From positions 2,587,305 through 2,651,304 of the forward strand of contig JAJFKW010000001.1 in the NCBI GenBank assembly GCA_021773015.1: 64,000 bases of DNA, written 5' to 3'. The notes under the pieces were generated by a model. The model was not told the origin of the DNA, made no database searches, and worked only from the letters and a program-made list of their open reading frames with translations. Made by a program: the position numbers and the translations under genes. Source of the stretch: Woeseia sp. GTDB lineage: Bacteria; Pseudomonadota; Gammaproteobacteria; Steroidobacterales; Woeseiaceae. Shown piece after piece: positions 27,544 to 36,209 of this stretch (its first letter is position 1; the number at the start of each line of letters is the position of its first letter).

Positions 27544-28407
27544 ATGAGTGCAATTAACGCAAACGCGGTACGCCTTGCCGATGTCCGTCGCAGATTCGAC
27601 AGAGCGGCGAAAGACTTCGGCAGTGCGGATTTCGTTCATCGCGAAACGGCTAACGGAATGTTTCAGCGCATGCTTGCAATGTCAGTGGAGCCCAGACTGG
27701 TCGTCGATCTCGGTTGCGCCCAAGGCCTCGCAAGCCGCCGCCTGCAAAAGGCTTACAAAAAATGTAGCGTGGTGTGTGTCGACGTTTCCTGCGGCATGTT
27801 GCAGCAATCCAAGAAGAAAAAGCATTGGTTTTCGCGCCAAAAAGAACTGTGCGCGGATGCCAGCAACCTACCGCTAAAAACCGGCAGCGTCGACCTTGTG
27901 TTTGCCAATATGTTACTGCCGTGGATTACAGATGCCCAGCAGTGTTTCAGCGAAATTAACCGGGTTCTAGCCGACAACGGCTTGTTTGTTTTTTCAACGC
28001 TTGGACCAGCAAGCTTCGGCGTATTGCGCGACGCTTGGAACGCGATCAACGCCGAACCGCACATAAACTTGTTTGCAGACATGCACAATCTTGGAGATGC
28101 CGTTGTACGAGCCGGATTACGCGATCCGGTTGTCGACGTTGACACACTGACCGTTACCTATGCCAGCACACGGAAACTGTTCGACGACCTGACCGCGGCT
28201 GGCGCCAGAAATACACTTGCTGGGCGGCGCCAGTCGCTAACGACAAAAAGCACGTTCCGACAACTGCAGGACCAACTGGAGGAGCGAAAAATCGCCAACC
28301 AACTACAAGTTGACCTGGAGCTCGTGTATGGACACGCGTGGGGCAGCGGCCTGCCATCGATTCCCGGCGAGTATCGTTTTGATGCGAACGCAATACCACG
28401 ACGTTAA
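27544..28407 (+). CDS. bioC: BioC-like malonyl-ACP O-methyltransferase (class I SAM methyltransferase)
   Basis: A 287-residue SAM-dependent methyltransferase. Motif I is VVDLGCAQGLASRRL; further motifs are VVCVDVSCGMLQQ, LPLKTGSVDLVFANMLLPWI and INRVLADNGLFVFSTLGPAS. The N-terminus VRRRFDRAAKDFGSADFVHRE and the W-I-T-D region match BioC, which methylates malonyl-ACP to start pimelate synthesis for biotin. The position divergent from comF is where bio genes lie in many gammaproteobacteria, but no bioB, F, H or D is in view, so the assignment is by similarity only. ATG at 27544 is chosen; TTG at 27538 is an alternative and neither has a strong ribosome binding site. Confidence 0.8.
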   Translation: MSAINANAVRLADVRRRFDRAAKDFGSADFVHRETANGMFQRMLAMSVEPRLVVDLGCAQGLASRRLQKAYKKCSVVCVDVSCGMLQQSKKKKHWFSRQKELCADASNLPLKTGSVDLVFANMLLPWITDAQQCFSEINRVLADNGLFVFSTLGPASFGVLRDAWNAINAEPHINLFADMHNLGDAVVRAGLRDPVVDVDTLTVTYASTRKLFDDLTAAGARNTLAGRRQSLTTKSTFRQLQDQLEERKIANQLQVDLELVYGHAWGSGLPSIPGEYRFDANAIPRR

Positions 28408-28813
28408 TGCGTTTTCTCAGCATCTATGGCGTGCGTTAGCCAGCGTATATATCGTTGTTTTATTAGGAAATTATTTCGGATGACCCAATACAACGGGATT
28501 GCAAGCATGTGGTTCATTCAGTACACTTCGCGAGCTTTTTCAACGGTGCCATAGTTGGAATCGTGGGCTAACGCCGGTCAGATGCATGCGACAGTGTCGC
28601 TGCCTGACTCAGAGCGCAAATCGGCGCATGTTGCTACGCAGACAGGGACCAAATACTGGCGGCCAATTGTGGCCACGAGCCAGGCTTCGGCTCTTCCGCG
28701 TTGCTCGACTTGCTGTTGGCAGGCGCGGCCAACGCATCCCAATAATGTAGTGTTAACGAAATAAGCAAATAAATGCAGTCTTTGCGGCGACTCGTAGCCG
28801 CTTGGTGATATCA
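28408..28813. other. Non-coding region upstream of the cytochrome oxidase genes
   Basis: About 406 bp with no supportable gene. It should hold the end of the bioC transcript and the promoter of the cox cluster. Just before coxB a small GCGGC/GCCGC hairpin (28784-28800) lies in the likely leader. Short open frames in this gap (for example 28499-28750) lack ribosome binding sites and family similarity. Confidence 0.5.
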
Positions 28814-29599
28814 ATGATTCAAAAACTGTGTCTCAGCGCGCTAGCGATATTGTTCGCCAGTAGCGCCGGTGCCGAATGGGAACTCAATATGCCTCGTGGC
28901 GTAACTGAGCTCAGCGCCGAGACCTATAACTTGCACATGCAGGTTTTTTACTGGTGTTGCGCCATTGCCGTCGTTGTATTCGGCGCGATGATTTATTCGT
29001 TGGTCAAACACCGAAAGGCAGCCGGCGCCAAACCCGCGAATTTTTCGCACAGCATGACGGCAGAGATGATTTGGACAATTATTCCGATCATTATCTTGAT
29101 GATCATGGCGGTGCCATCCGCCGAAACGCTGATCAAGCTGGAAGATGGACGAAAGCCCGACTTGACGGTAGTGGTAACGGGCTATCAGTGGAAGTGGCAC
29201 TACGAATATCTCGGCGAGGATGTTGCGTATTACAGCAGCCTCGCTCGCACGAGCGTAGACGCGCGGCGCAAAAACTCCGGTATTGACCCCAACACTGTCG
29301 AAAATTATCTGCTGGACGTGGACAACCCGCTGGTGGTGCCGGTTGGCGCCAAGGTACGCGTATTAATCACTTCCAACGATGTCATTCATGCCTGGTGGGT
29401 GCCGGACCTAGCAATCAAGAAAGATGCCGTTCCTGGTTTTATGAACGAAACCTGGTTTCGTGCGGAATTGACCGGCGTCTACCGCGGCCAGTGCGCGGAG
29501 CTTTGCGGCAAAGATCACGGCTATATGCCCGTTGTCGTCGAGGTGGTCGAGCCAACCGCCTTCCAAAACTGGCTGGATTCGAGTCGGCCGGAAAACTAA
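28814..29599 (+). CDS. coxB: Cytochrome c oxidase subunit II (CuA site)
   Basis: Accepts electrons from cytochrome c at a binuclear copper site on the periplasmic side. The 261-residue protein has a cleavable signal peptide (ending near SAGA-EW), two membrane helices (about residues 40-65 and 85-105), and a cupredoxin domain. CuA ligands are visible: His in VIHAWWVPDL, then C227-A-E-L-C231-G-K-D-H235-G-Y-M238. The aromatic patch YQWKWHYEY is present. There is no C-terminal cytochrome c domain, so this is not a caa3-type subunit. ATG at 28814 is preferred, with GTG at 28805 in frame. First gene of the cox cluster. Confidence 0.96.
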   Translation: MIQKLCLSALAILFASSAGAEWELNMPRGVTELSAETYNLHMQVFYWCCAIAVVVFGAMIYSLVKHRKAAGAKPANFSHSMTAEMIWTIIPIIILMIMAVPSAETLIKLEDGRKPDLTVVVTGYQWKWHYEYLGEDVAYYSSLARTSVDARRKNSGIDPNTVENYLLDVDNPLVVPVGAKVRVLITSNDVIHAWWVPDLAIKKDAVPGFMNETWFRAELTGVYRGQCAELCGKDHGYMPVVVEVVEPTAFQNWLDSSRPEN

Positions 29600-29659
29600 A
29601 GAACACTGATACTGAATCGCTGCACAACATATTGCCGATGCAGCGATGGAGATTGAAAG

Positions 29660-31273
29660 ATGAGTAGTGCAGAAATCAGCACACACCACGACGCGGCACA
29701 CGGCGAGCATCATGGCCCTGCCAAGGGGATAAGGCGTTGGTTGTTTGCAACTAACCACAAAGACATTGGCACCATGTATTTGGTGTTCAGCCTCCTTATG
29801 TTTTTCACCGGCGGCTTTATGGCGCTGATAATCCGTACCGAGTTGTTCTCACCTGGCCTGCAGTTTGTGCATCCAGAATTTTTCAATCAAATGACAACCA
29901 TGCATGCTTTGATCATGGTATTCGGTGCTGTTATGCCTGCATTTGTAGGCTTGGCGAACTGGATGATACCGATGATGATCGGTGCCCCAGACATGGCTCT
30001 GCCGCGCATGAATAACTGGTCGTTTTGGATTTTGCCGGTGGCGTTCGGTATTTTATTATCGACTCTGTGGATGCCAGGTGGCGCACCAGCCAGTGGTTGG
30101 ACGATGTACCCGCCGCTGGTGCTACAGACCGGAGACGCATTTCCGTTCTTAATTTTCTCAGTGCATTTAATGGGCTTCTCGTCGATTATGGGCGCGATCA
30201 ACATCATCGTGACGATCATCAATATGCGTGCGCCGAATATGACATTGCTGGCGATGCCAATGTTCGTTTGGACCTGGTTGATCACCGCCTATTTGCTCAT
30301 TGCTGTAATGCCGGTATTGGCTGGCGCGGTCACAATGCTGCTCACTGACCAGTTTTTCGGCACCAGCTTCTTTCTCGCCGCGGGTGGCGGCGACCCAGTG
30401 ATGTTCCAGCATATTTTCTGGTTTTTCGGACATCCTGAGGTTTACATCATGATCTTGCCAGCGTTTGGCGTCGTGTCCGAAATTATTCCTACATTCTCAC
30501 GCAAACCATTGTTCGGCCATGATTCAATGGTCTACGCCGCGTCCAGTATTGCGTTCCTTTCGTTCATCGTCTGGGCGCACCACATGTTCACCGTCGGCAT
30601 GCCGCTCACCGGACAATTATTCTTCATGTTTGCAACCCTATTGATTGCGGTGCCGACCGGGGTAAAAGTATTCAACTGGGTCGCGACCATGTGGCAAGGC
30701 GCAATGACATTCGAAACACCGATGTTGTTTTCGTTGGGCTTCGTCTTCCTATTTACTATCGGCGGCTTCTCCGGATTAATGTTGGCCGTGGTGCCGGCCG
30801 ACATCCAATATCACGATTCCTATTTCGTCGTCGCACACTTTCATTACGTGCTCGTGCCGGGTTCAATATTCGGCATAATGGCGGCTACCTATTATTGGCT
30901 CCCGAAATGGGCCGGGCATATGTATAACGAAAAACTCGGTCGCATCCACTTTTGGATGTCCGCTATTTTCGTCAACGTCACCTTTTTCCCGATGCACTTT
31001 TTGGGGCTGGCTGGCATGCCGCGACGCATACCCGATTACTCTACACAATTCGCAGATTTCAATTCGATCGCCAGCGTCGGCGCGATTGGTTTTGGGCTTT
31101 CGCAGCTGCTATTCGTTTATATTGTTTTCCGCTGCGTGCGTGGCGACGGTGCAACCGCCACTGCCGAAGTATGGGACAACCCGCGCGGCTTGGAGTGGAC
31201 AGTCCCATCACCGGCGCCGTATCACACATTTGAAGAGCCACCGGAAGTCACTGACGGCAAGGCGTTTTCGTGA
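29660..31273 (+). CDS. coxA: Cytochrome c oxidase subunit I
   Basis: Catalytic heme-copper subunit that reduces oxygen and pumps protons. The 537-residue protein has the 12-helix layout. It contains FGHPEVYIMILPAFG (CuB ligand His and cross-linked Tyr region, the A-family signature with Glu preceding), VWAHHMFTVGMPL (two CuB His ligands) and YFVVAHFHYVLVPG (heme a3 and heme a ligands). The GHPEV glutamate is typical of A1-type, aa3-like oxidases. A His-rich cytoplasmic N-terminus precedes ATNHKDIGTMYL. The stop overlaps the start of a 38-residue membrane ORF. Confidence 0.97.
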   Translation: MSSAEISTHHDAAHGEHHGPAKGIRRWLFATNHKDIGTMYLVFSLLMFFTGGFMALIIRTELFSPGLQFVHPEFFNQMTTMHALIMVFGAVMPAFVGLANWMIPMMIGAPDMALPRMNNWSFWILPVAFGILLSTLWMPGGAPASGWTMYPPLVLQTGDAFPFLIFSVHLMGFSSIMGAINIIVTIINMRAPNMTLLAMPMFVWTWLITAYLLIAVMPVLAGAVTMLLTDQFFGTSFFLAAGGGDPVMFQHIFWFFGHPEVYIMILPAFGVVSEIIPTFSRKPLFGHDSMVYAASSIAFLSFIVWAHHMFTVGMPLTGQLFFMFATLLIAVPTGVKVFNWVATMWQGAMTFETPMLFSLGFVFLFTIGGFSGLMLAVVPADIQYHDSYFVVAHFHYVLVPGSIFGIMAATYYWLPKWAGHMYNEKLGRIHFWMSAIFVNVTFFPMHFLGLAGMPRRIPDYSTQFADFNSIASVGAIGFGLSQLLFVYIVFRCVRGDGATATAEVWDNPRGLEWTVPSPAPYHTFEEPPEVTDGKAFS

Positions 31274-31386
31274 CCCTGCTTACTGACAATAAGCAAAAAA
31301 GCATTCGTCGAACCGCGTTGCTGCTAGCAATTGTAGCCGGTACATTTTATTTAGGGTTTATATTGATGGGTGTTTTGCAGAGCTAG
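31270..31386 (+). CDS. Small single-helix membrane protein of the cox cluster (38 aa)
   Basis: A very short gene between coxA and ctaG that is easy to miss. GTG at 31270 overlaps the coxA stop by four bases (GTGA) and TAG ends 3 bp before ctaG. The product is a polar N-terminus with NKQKSIRR followed by one hydrophobic helix ALLLAIVAGTFYLGFILMGV. Position, size and topology (basic N-in, single helix) match the cytochrome oxidase small assembly proteins found at this spot in other proteobacteria. Coupled overlap with coxA supports real translation. Its exact role is not established. Confidence 0.75.
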   Translation: MTLLTDNKQKSIRRTALLLAIVAGTFYLGFILMGVLQS

Positions 31387-31389
31387 CCC

Positions 31390-31956
31390 ATGACTATTTC
31401 GCAAAGTAATCGGCAAAAAGCCCGTTCGTTGACCTGGCAGCTCGTCGCGATGGCGATCGGCGCCTTCGCGTTTGGATTTTTGGTGCTACCGCCGATGTAT
31501 GATGTGTTTTGCGACGTCACAGGTCTCGGTGGTCGTACGAATGAGGTTGCGACAGTAGTTGAAGAGCCGACTACCACTGGCCGTGTCGTGCGACTGGAAT
31601 TTGCGACTACCGTGAATCAATACGCACCGTGGGAATTTGGCTCAGACGTCGATTCAATGACTGTCGATATAGGTGGCGTCTACGAGACTACTTTCACCGC
31701 TCGTAACCTGTCCGACAAATCATTGGTAGCGCAGGCGGTGCCTTCAGTTTCTCCGCCACAAGCGGCGAGACACTTCAAGAAACTCGAATGTTTCTGTTTC
31801 ACATCACAAGAGTTTGTGGCGAATGAAGAAAAGCAGATGCCGGTGCGCTTTATCATCGACAGCGATTTGCCAGCACACATAGATACTGTAACGCTTTCAT
31901 ACACTTTTTTTGACGCGACGAAGATGGCGCGGGCAAACGTTGCCGCGACGAACTAA
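31390..31956 (+). CDS. ctaG: Cytochrome c oxidase assembly protein CtaG/Cox11
   Basis: Membrane-anchored copper chaperone that delivers CuB to subunit I. The 188-residue protein has one N-terminal membrane helix (about residues 17-37) followed by a periplasmic Ig-like domain. Hallmarks: PPMYDVFCDVTGLGGRTN after the helix (conserved Cys), PWEFGSDVDSMTVDIGG, and the copper-binding KKLECFCFTSQEF (CFCF motif). Length is normal. Lies between the small membrane ORF and coxC. Confidence 0.95.
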   Translation: MTISQSNRQKARSLTWQLVAMAIGAFAFGFLVLPPMYDVFCDVTGLGGRTNEVATVVEEPTTTGRVVRLEFATTVNQYAPWEFGSDVDSMTVDIGGVYETTFTARNLSDKSLVAQAVPSVSPPQAARHFKKLECFCFTSQEFVANEEKQMPVRFIIDSDLPAHIDTVTLSYTFFDATKMARANVAATN

Positions 31957-31978
31957 AGAAGACGGGTAGATACGCATC

Positions 31979-32839
31979 ATGTCCAACAATCGATATTACG
32001 TACCGAGTGAAAGTTATTGGCCCATCGTCGGCTCAATTGGCCTTCTGTTTACGATGGTCGGCGTTTCGACTTGGCTGAATGGTAGCAGTCCAGCGTTTTG
32101 GTTGTTCATGTTGGGCGTGACCATCGTTGTGGTAATGCTGTTTGGTTGGTTCGCGAATGTCATCGCGGAATCGGAGAGCGGTGTTTACAACGCACAAGTC
32201 GATGTGTCATTTCGCATGGGGATGTTTTGGTTCATATTTTCCGAGGTAATGTTTTTCTCGGCCTTTTTTGGCGCCCTGTTTTACGCCAGAAATATGTCAA
32301 TCCCCTGGCTAGGCGGCGACAGCAATAATTTCTTTACTAATCTGATTTTGTGGGACGGATTCGAAAGCACCTGGCCGACGAATGGCCCTGCAGATGTCGG
32401 TGGCGAATACGAATCGATGCCGCCATTTGGTTTACCGCTTATCAACACCGCGCTACTTTTGACCAGTAGTGTCACCATTACCATTGCACATCATGCGCTC
32501 TTGCAAGGCCAGCGTGCATTGCTCAAAGTGTTTCTCGCGTTGACGTTTTTACTAGGCTTTATCTTCGTCTACTTGCAGGGTGTCGAATACATCCACGCAT
32601 ACCATGAAATGAATTTGAAGCTAACGTCGGGAATTTATGGCTCAACGTTTTTCATGTTGACCGGCTTTCATGGCATGCATGTCACGATTGGCGCAATCAT
32701 GCTGACGATTATTTGGCTGCGGGTGATGAAGGGCCACTTTACACCAACGAAACATTTCGCTTTCGAGGCGGTGGCGTGGTACTGGCATTTTGTTGATGTT
32801 GTTTGGATCGGCCTTTACGTATTCGTATATTGGTTGTAG
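31979..32839 (+). CDS. coxC: Cytochrome c oxidase subunit III
   Basis: Seven-helix structural subunit that stabilises turnover and proton uptake of subunit I. The 286-residue protein starts MSNNRYYVPSESYWPIVGS. It has FRMGMFWFIFSEVMFFSAFFG with the conserved helix-III Glu, LPLINTALLLTSSVTITIAHHAL, and the C-terminal AFEAVAWYWHFVDVVWIGLY block. It follows ctaG by 22 bp and ends 10 bp before a convergent small membrane gene. Confidence 0.97.
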   Translation: MSNNRYYVPSESYWPIVGSIGLLFTMVGVSTWLNGSSPAFWLFMLGVTIVVVMLFGWFANVIAESESGVYNAQVDVSFRMGMFWFIFSEVMFFSAFFGALFYARNMSIPWLGGDSNNFFTNLILWDGFESTWPTNGPADVGGEYESMPPFGLPLINTALLLTSSVTITIAHHALLQGQRALLKVFLALTFLLGFIFVYLQGVEYIHAYHEMNLKLTSGIYGSTFFMLTGFHGMHVTIGAIMLTIIWLRVMKGHFTPTKHFAFEAVAWYWHFVDVVWIGLYVFVYWL

Positions 32840-32849
32840 TCATACGTCA

Positions 32850-33050
32850 TCAGGTCGCGCCCTGTGGCGCAATCAGACCAAAGTAATACGCGGCAATCAG
32901 CAAAACTATTAATGACACTGAGAGCACGACCCGCAGCTTTAGCGCTTTAAGCATACGTGTCGAGCCTTGCTTGTCACTGCCGAGGAAAAACAAGCCGAAT
33001 GCAAGGCTGACGACCATCGCCAGCAAAAGAAGAATTACCAGAATTTTCAT
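32850..33050 (-). CDS. Twin transmembrane protein (DUF2909 type)
   Basis: A 66-residue protein made of two membrane helices (residues about 3-24 and 42-60) joined by a polar loop DKQGSTRMLKALKLR. Its size, its inverted orientation between coxC and the SURF1 gene, and the L-K-A-L-x-x-R-V segment fit the DUF2909 family found at this locus in gammaproteobacteria. Role unknown, presumably oxidase assembly or stability by context. It has its own upstream gap of about 88 bp shared with the divergent SURF1 gene. Confidence 0.85.
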   Translation of the reverse strand: MKILVILLLLAMVVSLAFGLFFLGSDKQGSTRMLKALKLRVVLSVSLIVLLIAAYYFGLIAPQGAT

Positions 33051-33138
33051 TTTAGATACTTTGCTCGACTACCAAACTTCACACAGTGGCAAATTATATC
33101 GTTTTATTCGCAAAGTTTTCTCAATGTCGTACAGTTAA

Positions 33139-33861
33139 GTGACCTCAACATACAACATAAAGTCGTTAAGCAAACGCTATGCGCCATTCATCGTAGGGGC
33201 GTCGTTGATCGCAACCTTTGTTCGTCTCGGTGTTTGGCAGCTCGACCGTGCGGCAGAGAAGGTTGCGCTGCAATCATCTTTTGAGAACCCTGGCATTGCT
33301 GTTTGGGTGGGTGCGGATTTCACTGCTATCGAATATCAGCCAGTCCTCGCGCGCGGCCGATATCTATCTGCGCGGCAGATACTGATAGATAATGTCGTGC
33401 GCAATGGGCAACTGGGTTATTTCGTTATTTCACCGTACGAGTTGGATCAGAGCGACGAATTGTTATTGGTAAACAGAGGATGGATCGCCAAAACCGGAGA
33501 AGTACCAGCATCAGAAATCGTTATTGGTGGCGGCATTTCTCCAATTTCCGGGAAAGTTGGCTGGCTGCCCGGCGTTGCACTGCGTCCTGGCGAGGCTTTC
33601 ACGGATCACGAGAATTGGCCGCGCATTGCCGTTTGGCCAAACTATGCGGAAATCGCGGCCGAAGTCGGCCAGCCGGTTCTACAGTTTGTGTTGTTACTGG
33701 ATCCCGAGCAGCCTCACGGCTTCCAGCGAAAGTGGCAACCACGAGACGTCGACACCGCAAAACATTATGGCTACGCGTTTCAGTGGTTCGCTATGGCGAT
33801 CTGCCTGCTGCTCCTGGGCGGCTGGAACTATCGGCGCCAGAGAAGCCGGTCCGAACGATGA
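33139..33861 (+). CDS. SURF1 family cytochrome oxidase assembly protein
   Basis: Membrane protein that binds heme a and assists its insertion into subunit I. The 240-residue product has an N-terminal helix (about residues 15-30, FIVGASLIATFVRLGVWQLDRAAEK with the family LGxWQLxRxxxK pattern) and a C-terminal helix (about residues 212-230). Between them is a periplasmic domain with VLARGRYLSARQILIDN, LGYFVISPYEL and LLVNRGWIAKTGE. The C-terminal KHYGYAFQWFAMA is the SURF1 signature. Start is GTG at 33139 with no obvious ribosome binding site. Confidence 0.92.
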   Translation: MTSTYNIKSLSKRYAPFIVGASLIATFVRLGVWQLDRAAEKVALQSSFENPGIAVWVGADFTAIEYQPVLARGRYLSARQILIDNVVRNGQLGYFVISPYELDQSDELLLVNRGWIAKTGEVPASEIVIGGGISPISGKVGWLPGVALRPGEAFTDHENWPRIAVWPNYAEIAAEVGQPVLQFVLLLDPEQPHGFQRKWQPRDVDTAKHYGYAFQWFAMAICLLLLGGWNYRRQRSRSER

Positions 33862-33894
33862 GATTTATGCAAAACAACACGGGAGCGACCATCT

Positions 33895-34476
33895 ATGGAT
33901 TCTGAGCCGACCGACCGCCGGTCTGTGCGGCTGCAATTGTTGCTCATTGCGACAATTTTTGGTGTCCCGCTGTTGCTGGCCGCCTGGATGTACTATTCGG
34001 GAAGTGTCCTCGTACCACGAAACTCGACGAATAGCGGCGCCATATTGGAACCAATAGTCAGCCTGGCAGGGACACTGCCACAATCTGAAATCCACAAAGT
34101 CGCACCAGATCAGTGGCTTATGTTGTACGTGAATACGCAGCCCTGCGATGACACATGCTCGAAAAACCTGCTGCGGCTGCGCCAGATCCGATTAATGTTG
34201 GGCAATGACATGAACCGGCTGAGTCGGGTGTTCTTGCACGGTGATTCCGTGCCGGATACAGTGCTGATGCACGATTTGCACGCTGGTCTAAAAACGATTA
34301 CTGATAATGACCTCAGCGTAGCGTTGGAGGGGAAACGTCCCAAACAGCTTAGACCCGGCGGAATCTATCTGATCGATCCGTTGGGCAATTTGGTGATGTA
34401 TTTTGCTCCAGAGTTAAACCCGAAAGCGGTGGCTGACGACATCGAGCATTTGCTCAAGCTTTCGCATATTGGCTGA
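33895..34476 (+). CDS. Membrane-anchored thioredoxin-fold/SCO-like protein of the oxidase cluster
   Basis: A 193-residue protein with one N-terminal membrane helix (residues about 13-35) and a periplasmic domain. The core WLMLYVNTQPCDDTCSKNL carries Cys84 and Cys88 (CxxxC), the spacing of the copper-binding SCO/PrrC family, within a thioredoxin-like frame ending GIYLIDPLGNLVMYF. The SCO His ligand further downstream is not evident, so copper binding is unproven; it may be a thiol reductase. In related clusters a similar protein lies between SURF1 and ctaA. Here it is followed directly by ctaB. Start ATG at 33895 with GGGAG about 10 bp upstream. Confidence 0.75.
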   Translation: MDSEPTDRRSVRLQLLLIATIFGVPLLLAAWMYYSGSVLVPRNSTNSGAILEPIVSLAGTLPQSEIHKVAPDQWLMLYVNTQPCDDTCSKNLLRLRQIRLMLGNDMNRLSRVFLHGDSVPDTVLMHDLHAGLKTITDNDLSVALEGKRPKQLRPGGIYLIDPLGNLVMYFAPELNPKAVADDIEHLLKLSHIG

Positions 34477-34491
34477 ATTGGGGAATAACAT

Positions 34492-35391
34492 TTGACGACA
34501 ACCAGCATAAGTAAGATTGCTACCTGGCAAGACTACTACGAATTAACCAAACCGCGCGTGGTGATGCTCATTGTATTTACCGCAGTGGTCGGTATGTTTC
34601 TCGCCGTCCCCGGATGGCCCGACTTGGCCGCGTTGTTATTTGGCACCGTCGGAATCGGATTCGCTGCGTCCTCCGCTGCTGTTGTCAATCACGTCCTGGA
34701 CGCACGCATCGACAGTCAAATGACGCGGACCCGTAACCGGCCACTTCCGCAAGGCAAACTGACTGAAGCTAGCGCTTTTGCATTCGCGAGCATTCTCTGC
34801 GTCTTATCCATGCTGTTATTGTGGTTCGTCATCAACCCACTAACCGCGATACTGACTTTTGCGTCGCTCATCGGCTACGCAGTCATTTACACCGTGTACC
34901 TGAAACGTGCGACTCCGCAAAACATCGTAATTGGCGGTGCCGCTGGTGCAGCCCCACCGGTTCTCGGATGGACTGCAGTGACTGGTGAACTACACAGCGA
35001 TGCGCTCATTCTATTTTTGATTATTTTCGCCTGGACGCCGCCACATTTTTGGGCATTGGCGATTGCAAGAAAAGATGAGTATGCGAAAGTCGGCATTCCC
35101 ATGCTGCCCGTCACGCACGGCGTTCAATACACTCGCCGCTTCATCCTGTTATACACAATTATCCTGGTTTTGATCACGGTCATGCCTTATTTGTCCGGCA
35201 TGAGCGGCTTAATCTATTTGGCGGCTGCCTTACTCTTAGGAGCTCGATTCCTGGGGTACGCCGTACAACTGTTGCGCGATAAAAATCCACATTTGCCAAT
35301 GCAAATGTTCAAGTTTTCCATCAATTACTTAATGGTGTTATTTGCCGCGTTGTTGCTGGATCACTACTTTAAGTTTCAAATCGGCCTGTAG
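34492..35391 (+). CDS. ctaB: Protoheme IX farnesyltransferase (heme O synthase)
   Basis: UbiA-superfamily membrane enzyme converting heme B to heme O with farnesyl diphosphate. The 299-residue protein has nine hydrophobic segments, DYYELTKPRVVMLIVFTA at the N-terminus, the prenyl-binding NHVLDARIDSQMTRTRNRPL, YTVYLKRATPQNIVIGG, and WTPPHFWALAIARKDEYAK. The start is TTG at 34492, supported by GGGGAA just upstream. It normally works with CtaA, which makes heme A, but no ctaA is present beside it; ctaA may lie elsewhere. Confidence 0.95.
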   Translation: MTTTSISKIATWQDYYELTKPRVVMLIVFTAVVGMFLAVPGWPDLAALLFGTVGIGFAASSAAVVNHVLDARIDSQMTRTRNRPLPQGKLTEASAFAFASILCVLSMLLLWFVINPLTAILTFASLIGYAVIYTVYLKRATPQNIVIGGAAGAAPPVLGWTAVTGELHSDALILFLIIFAWTPPHFWALAIARKDEYAKVGIPMLPVTHGVQYTRRFILLYTIILVLITVMPYLSGMSGLIYLAAALLLGARFLGYAVQLLRDKNPHLPMQMFKFSINYLMVLFAALLLDHYFKFQIGL

Positions 35392-35401
35392 ACTGATCAC
35401 C

Positions 35402-36190
35402 TTACCAAGTCGAAACATCTGGCACGACCTGCAAATCGATAATATTAGGCGGCATGGCTACTATCGCGATGTAGTCGATGTTGACTTTAGTCAGTTCGCC
35501 GTCGACCGTTTTTACCTCAATGTTTCTTGACCTGTTTGGATGAGATGGCACATCGCGACCGACAATTGCGAGCAAGCCGCCGCGAAGCACGGCGGCAATG
35601 GCCGGCTGTCCCGATACTTGCATTTGCTGCCGCAGTTGATTCCACTTTTTGGATTGCTCAAGCATTAATTCCTCTTCCACATTCAGAGGTTTTCCTCCTG
35701 CACGGTCGGATTCGATACGATTAACCACGTAGCCGTTCGCGACGTCTGATACGAATACGCCAATGTCGCCAAGCATCAAGGCACCGTTGCCGCCTTGCTC
35801 GGCGGCGCTCACCAGCACCGACGCCACCTTAAAGTTGACCGGCAACTCTTCTGCGGATGAAAATGCCGGAAAAGGTGGGTTCGATTTTCCGTGTAGAATA
35901 TCGACAAAATCATCGCTCTTTAAATAGTCAAGGGAATCGTCTCTTGTGAGATAGTTGCTCGCCAACAACATCGGCAACTTGCTCGAATTCGTCAGCTCGC
36001 CAACTTCGCGATACATTGTATATTGCTCCGACAACGCGATGCAGTTCGCACGTTCGTAGATAACGCGTATCCGATAGCTACCATCCGCTTCCGCCCAAGC
36101 TATTTTTGCGCACGGAACATTGTAGTCGCCGCCACAGCCCGTTAGAACAACAAAGATTGCGGCAACGGTTATACCGTGCATTCGCCTCAT
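35402..36190 (-). CDS. Putative lipoprotein of unknown function
   Basis: A 262-residue predicted lipoprotein with lipobox L-T-G-C (Cys19) directly followed by GGDYN. The ATG at 36190 has AGGGGAAA upstream; the open frame reaches 36334 but without a signal peptide. I recognise no domain. The mature part contains NVPCAKIAWAEADGSYRIRV, which with a second Cys near residue 48 could form a disulfide, and a C-terminal beta-rich segment. The gene is convergent with ctaB (10 bp apart) and lies 19 bp after the Bcr/CflA gene, so it may share that transcript. Confidence 0.75.
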   Translation of the reverse strand: MRRMHGITVAAIFVVLTGCGGDYNVPCAKIAWAEADGSYRIRVIYERANCIALSEQYTMYREVGELTNSSKLPMLLASNYLTRDDSLDYLKSDDFVDILHGKSNPPFPAFSSAEELPVNFKVASVLVSAAEQGGNGALMLGDIGVFVSDVANGYVVNRIESDRAGGKPLNVEEELMLEQSKKWNQLRQQMQVSGQPAIAAVLRGGLLAIVGRDVPSHPNRSRNIEVKTVDGELTKVNIDYIAIVAMPPNIIDLQVVPDVSTW

Positions 36191-36209
36191 TGTGTTTCCC
36201 CTTCGCTTG

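Noticed and set aside
28499-28764. Short plus-strand frames before coxB
   Set aside because: No ribosome binding site, atypical composition and two frames overlapping in the same stretch.
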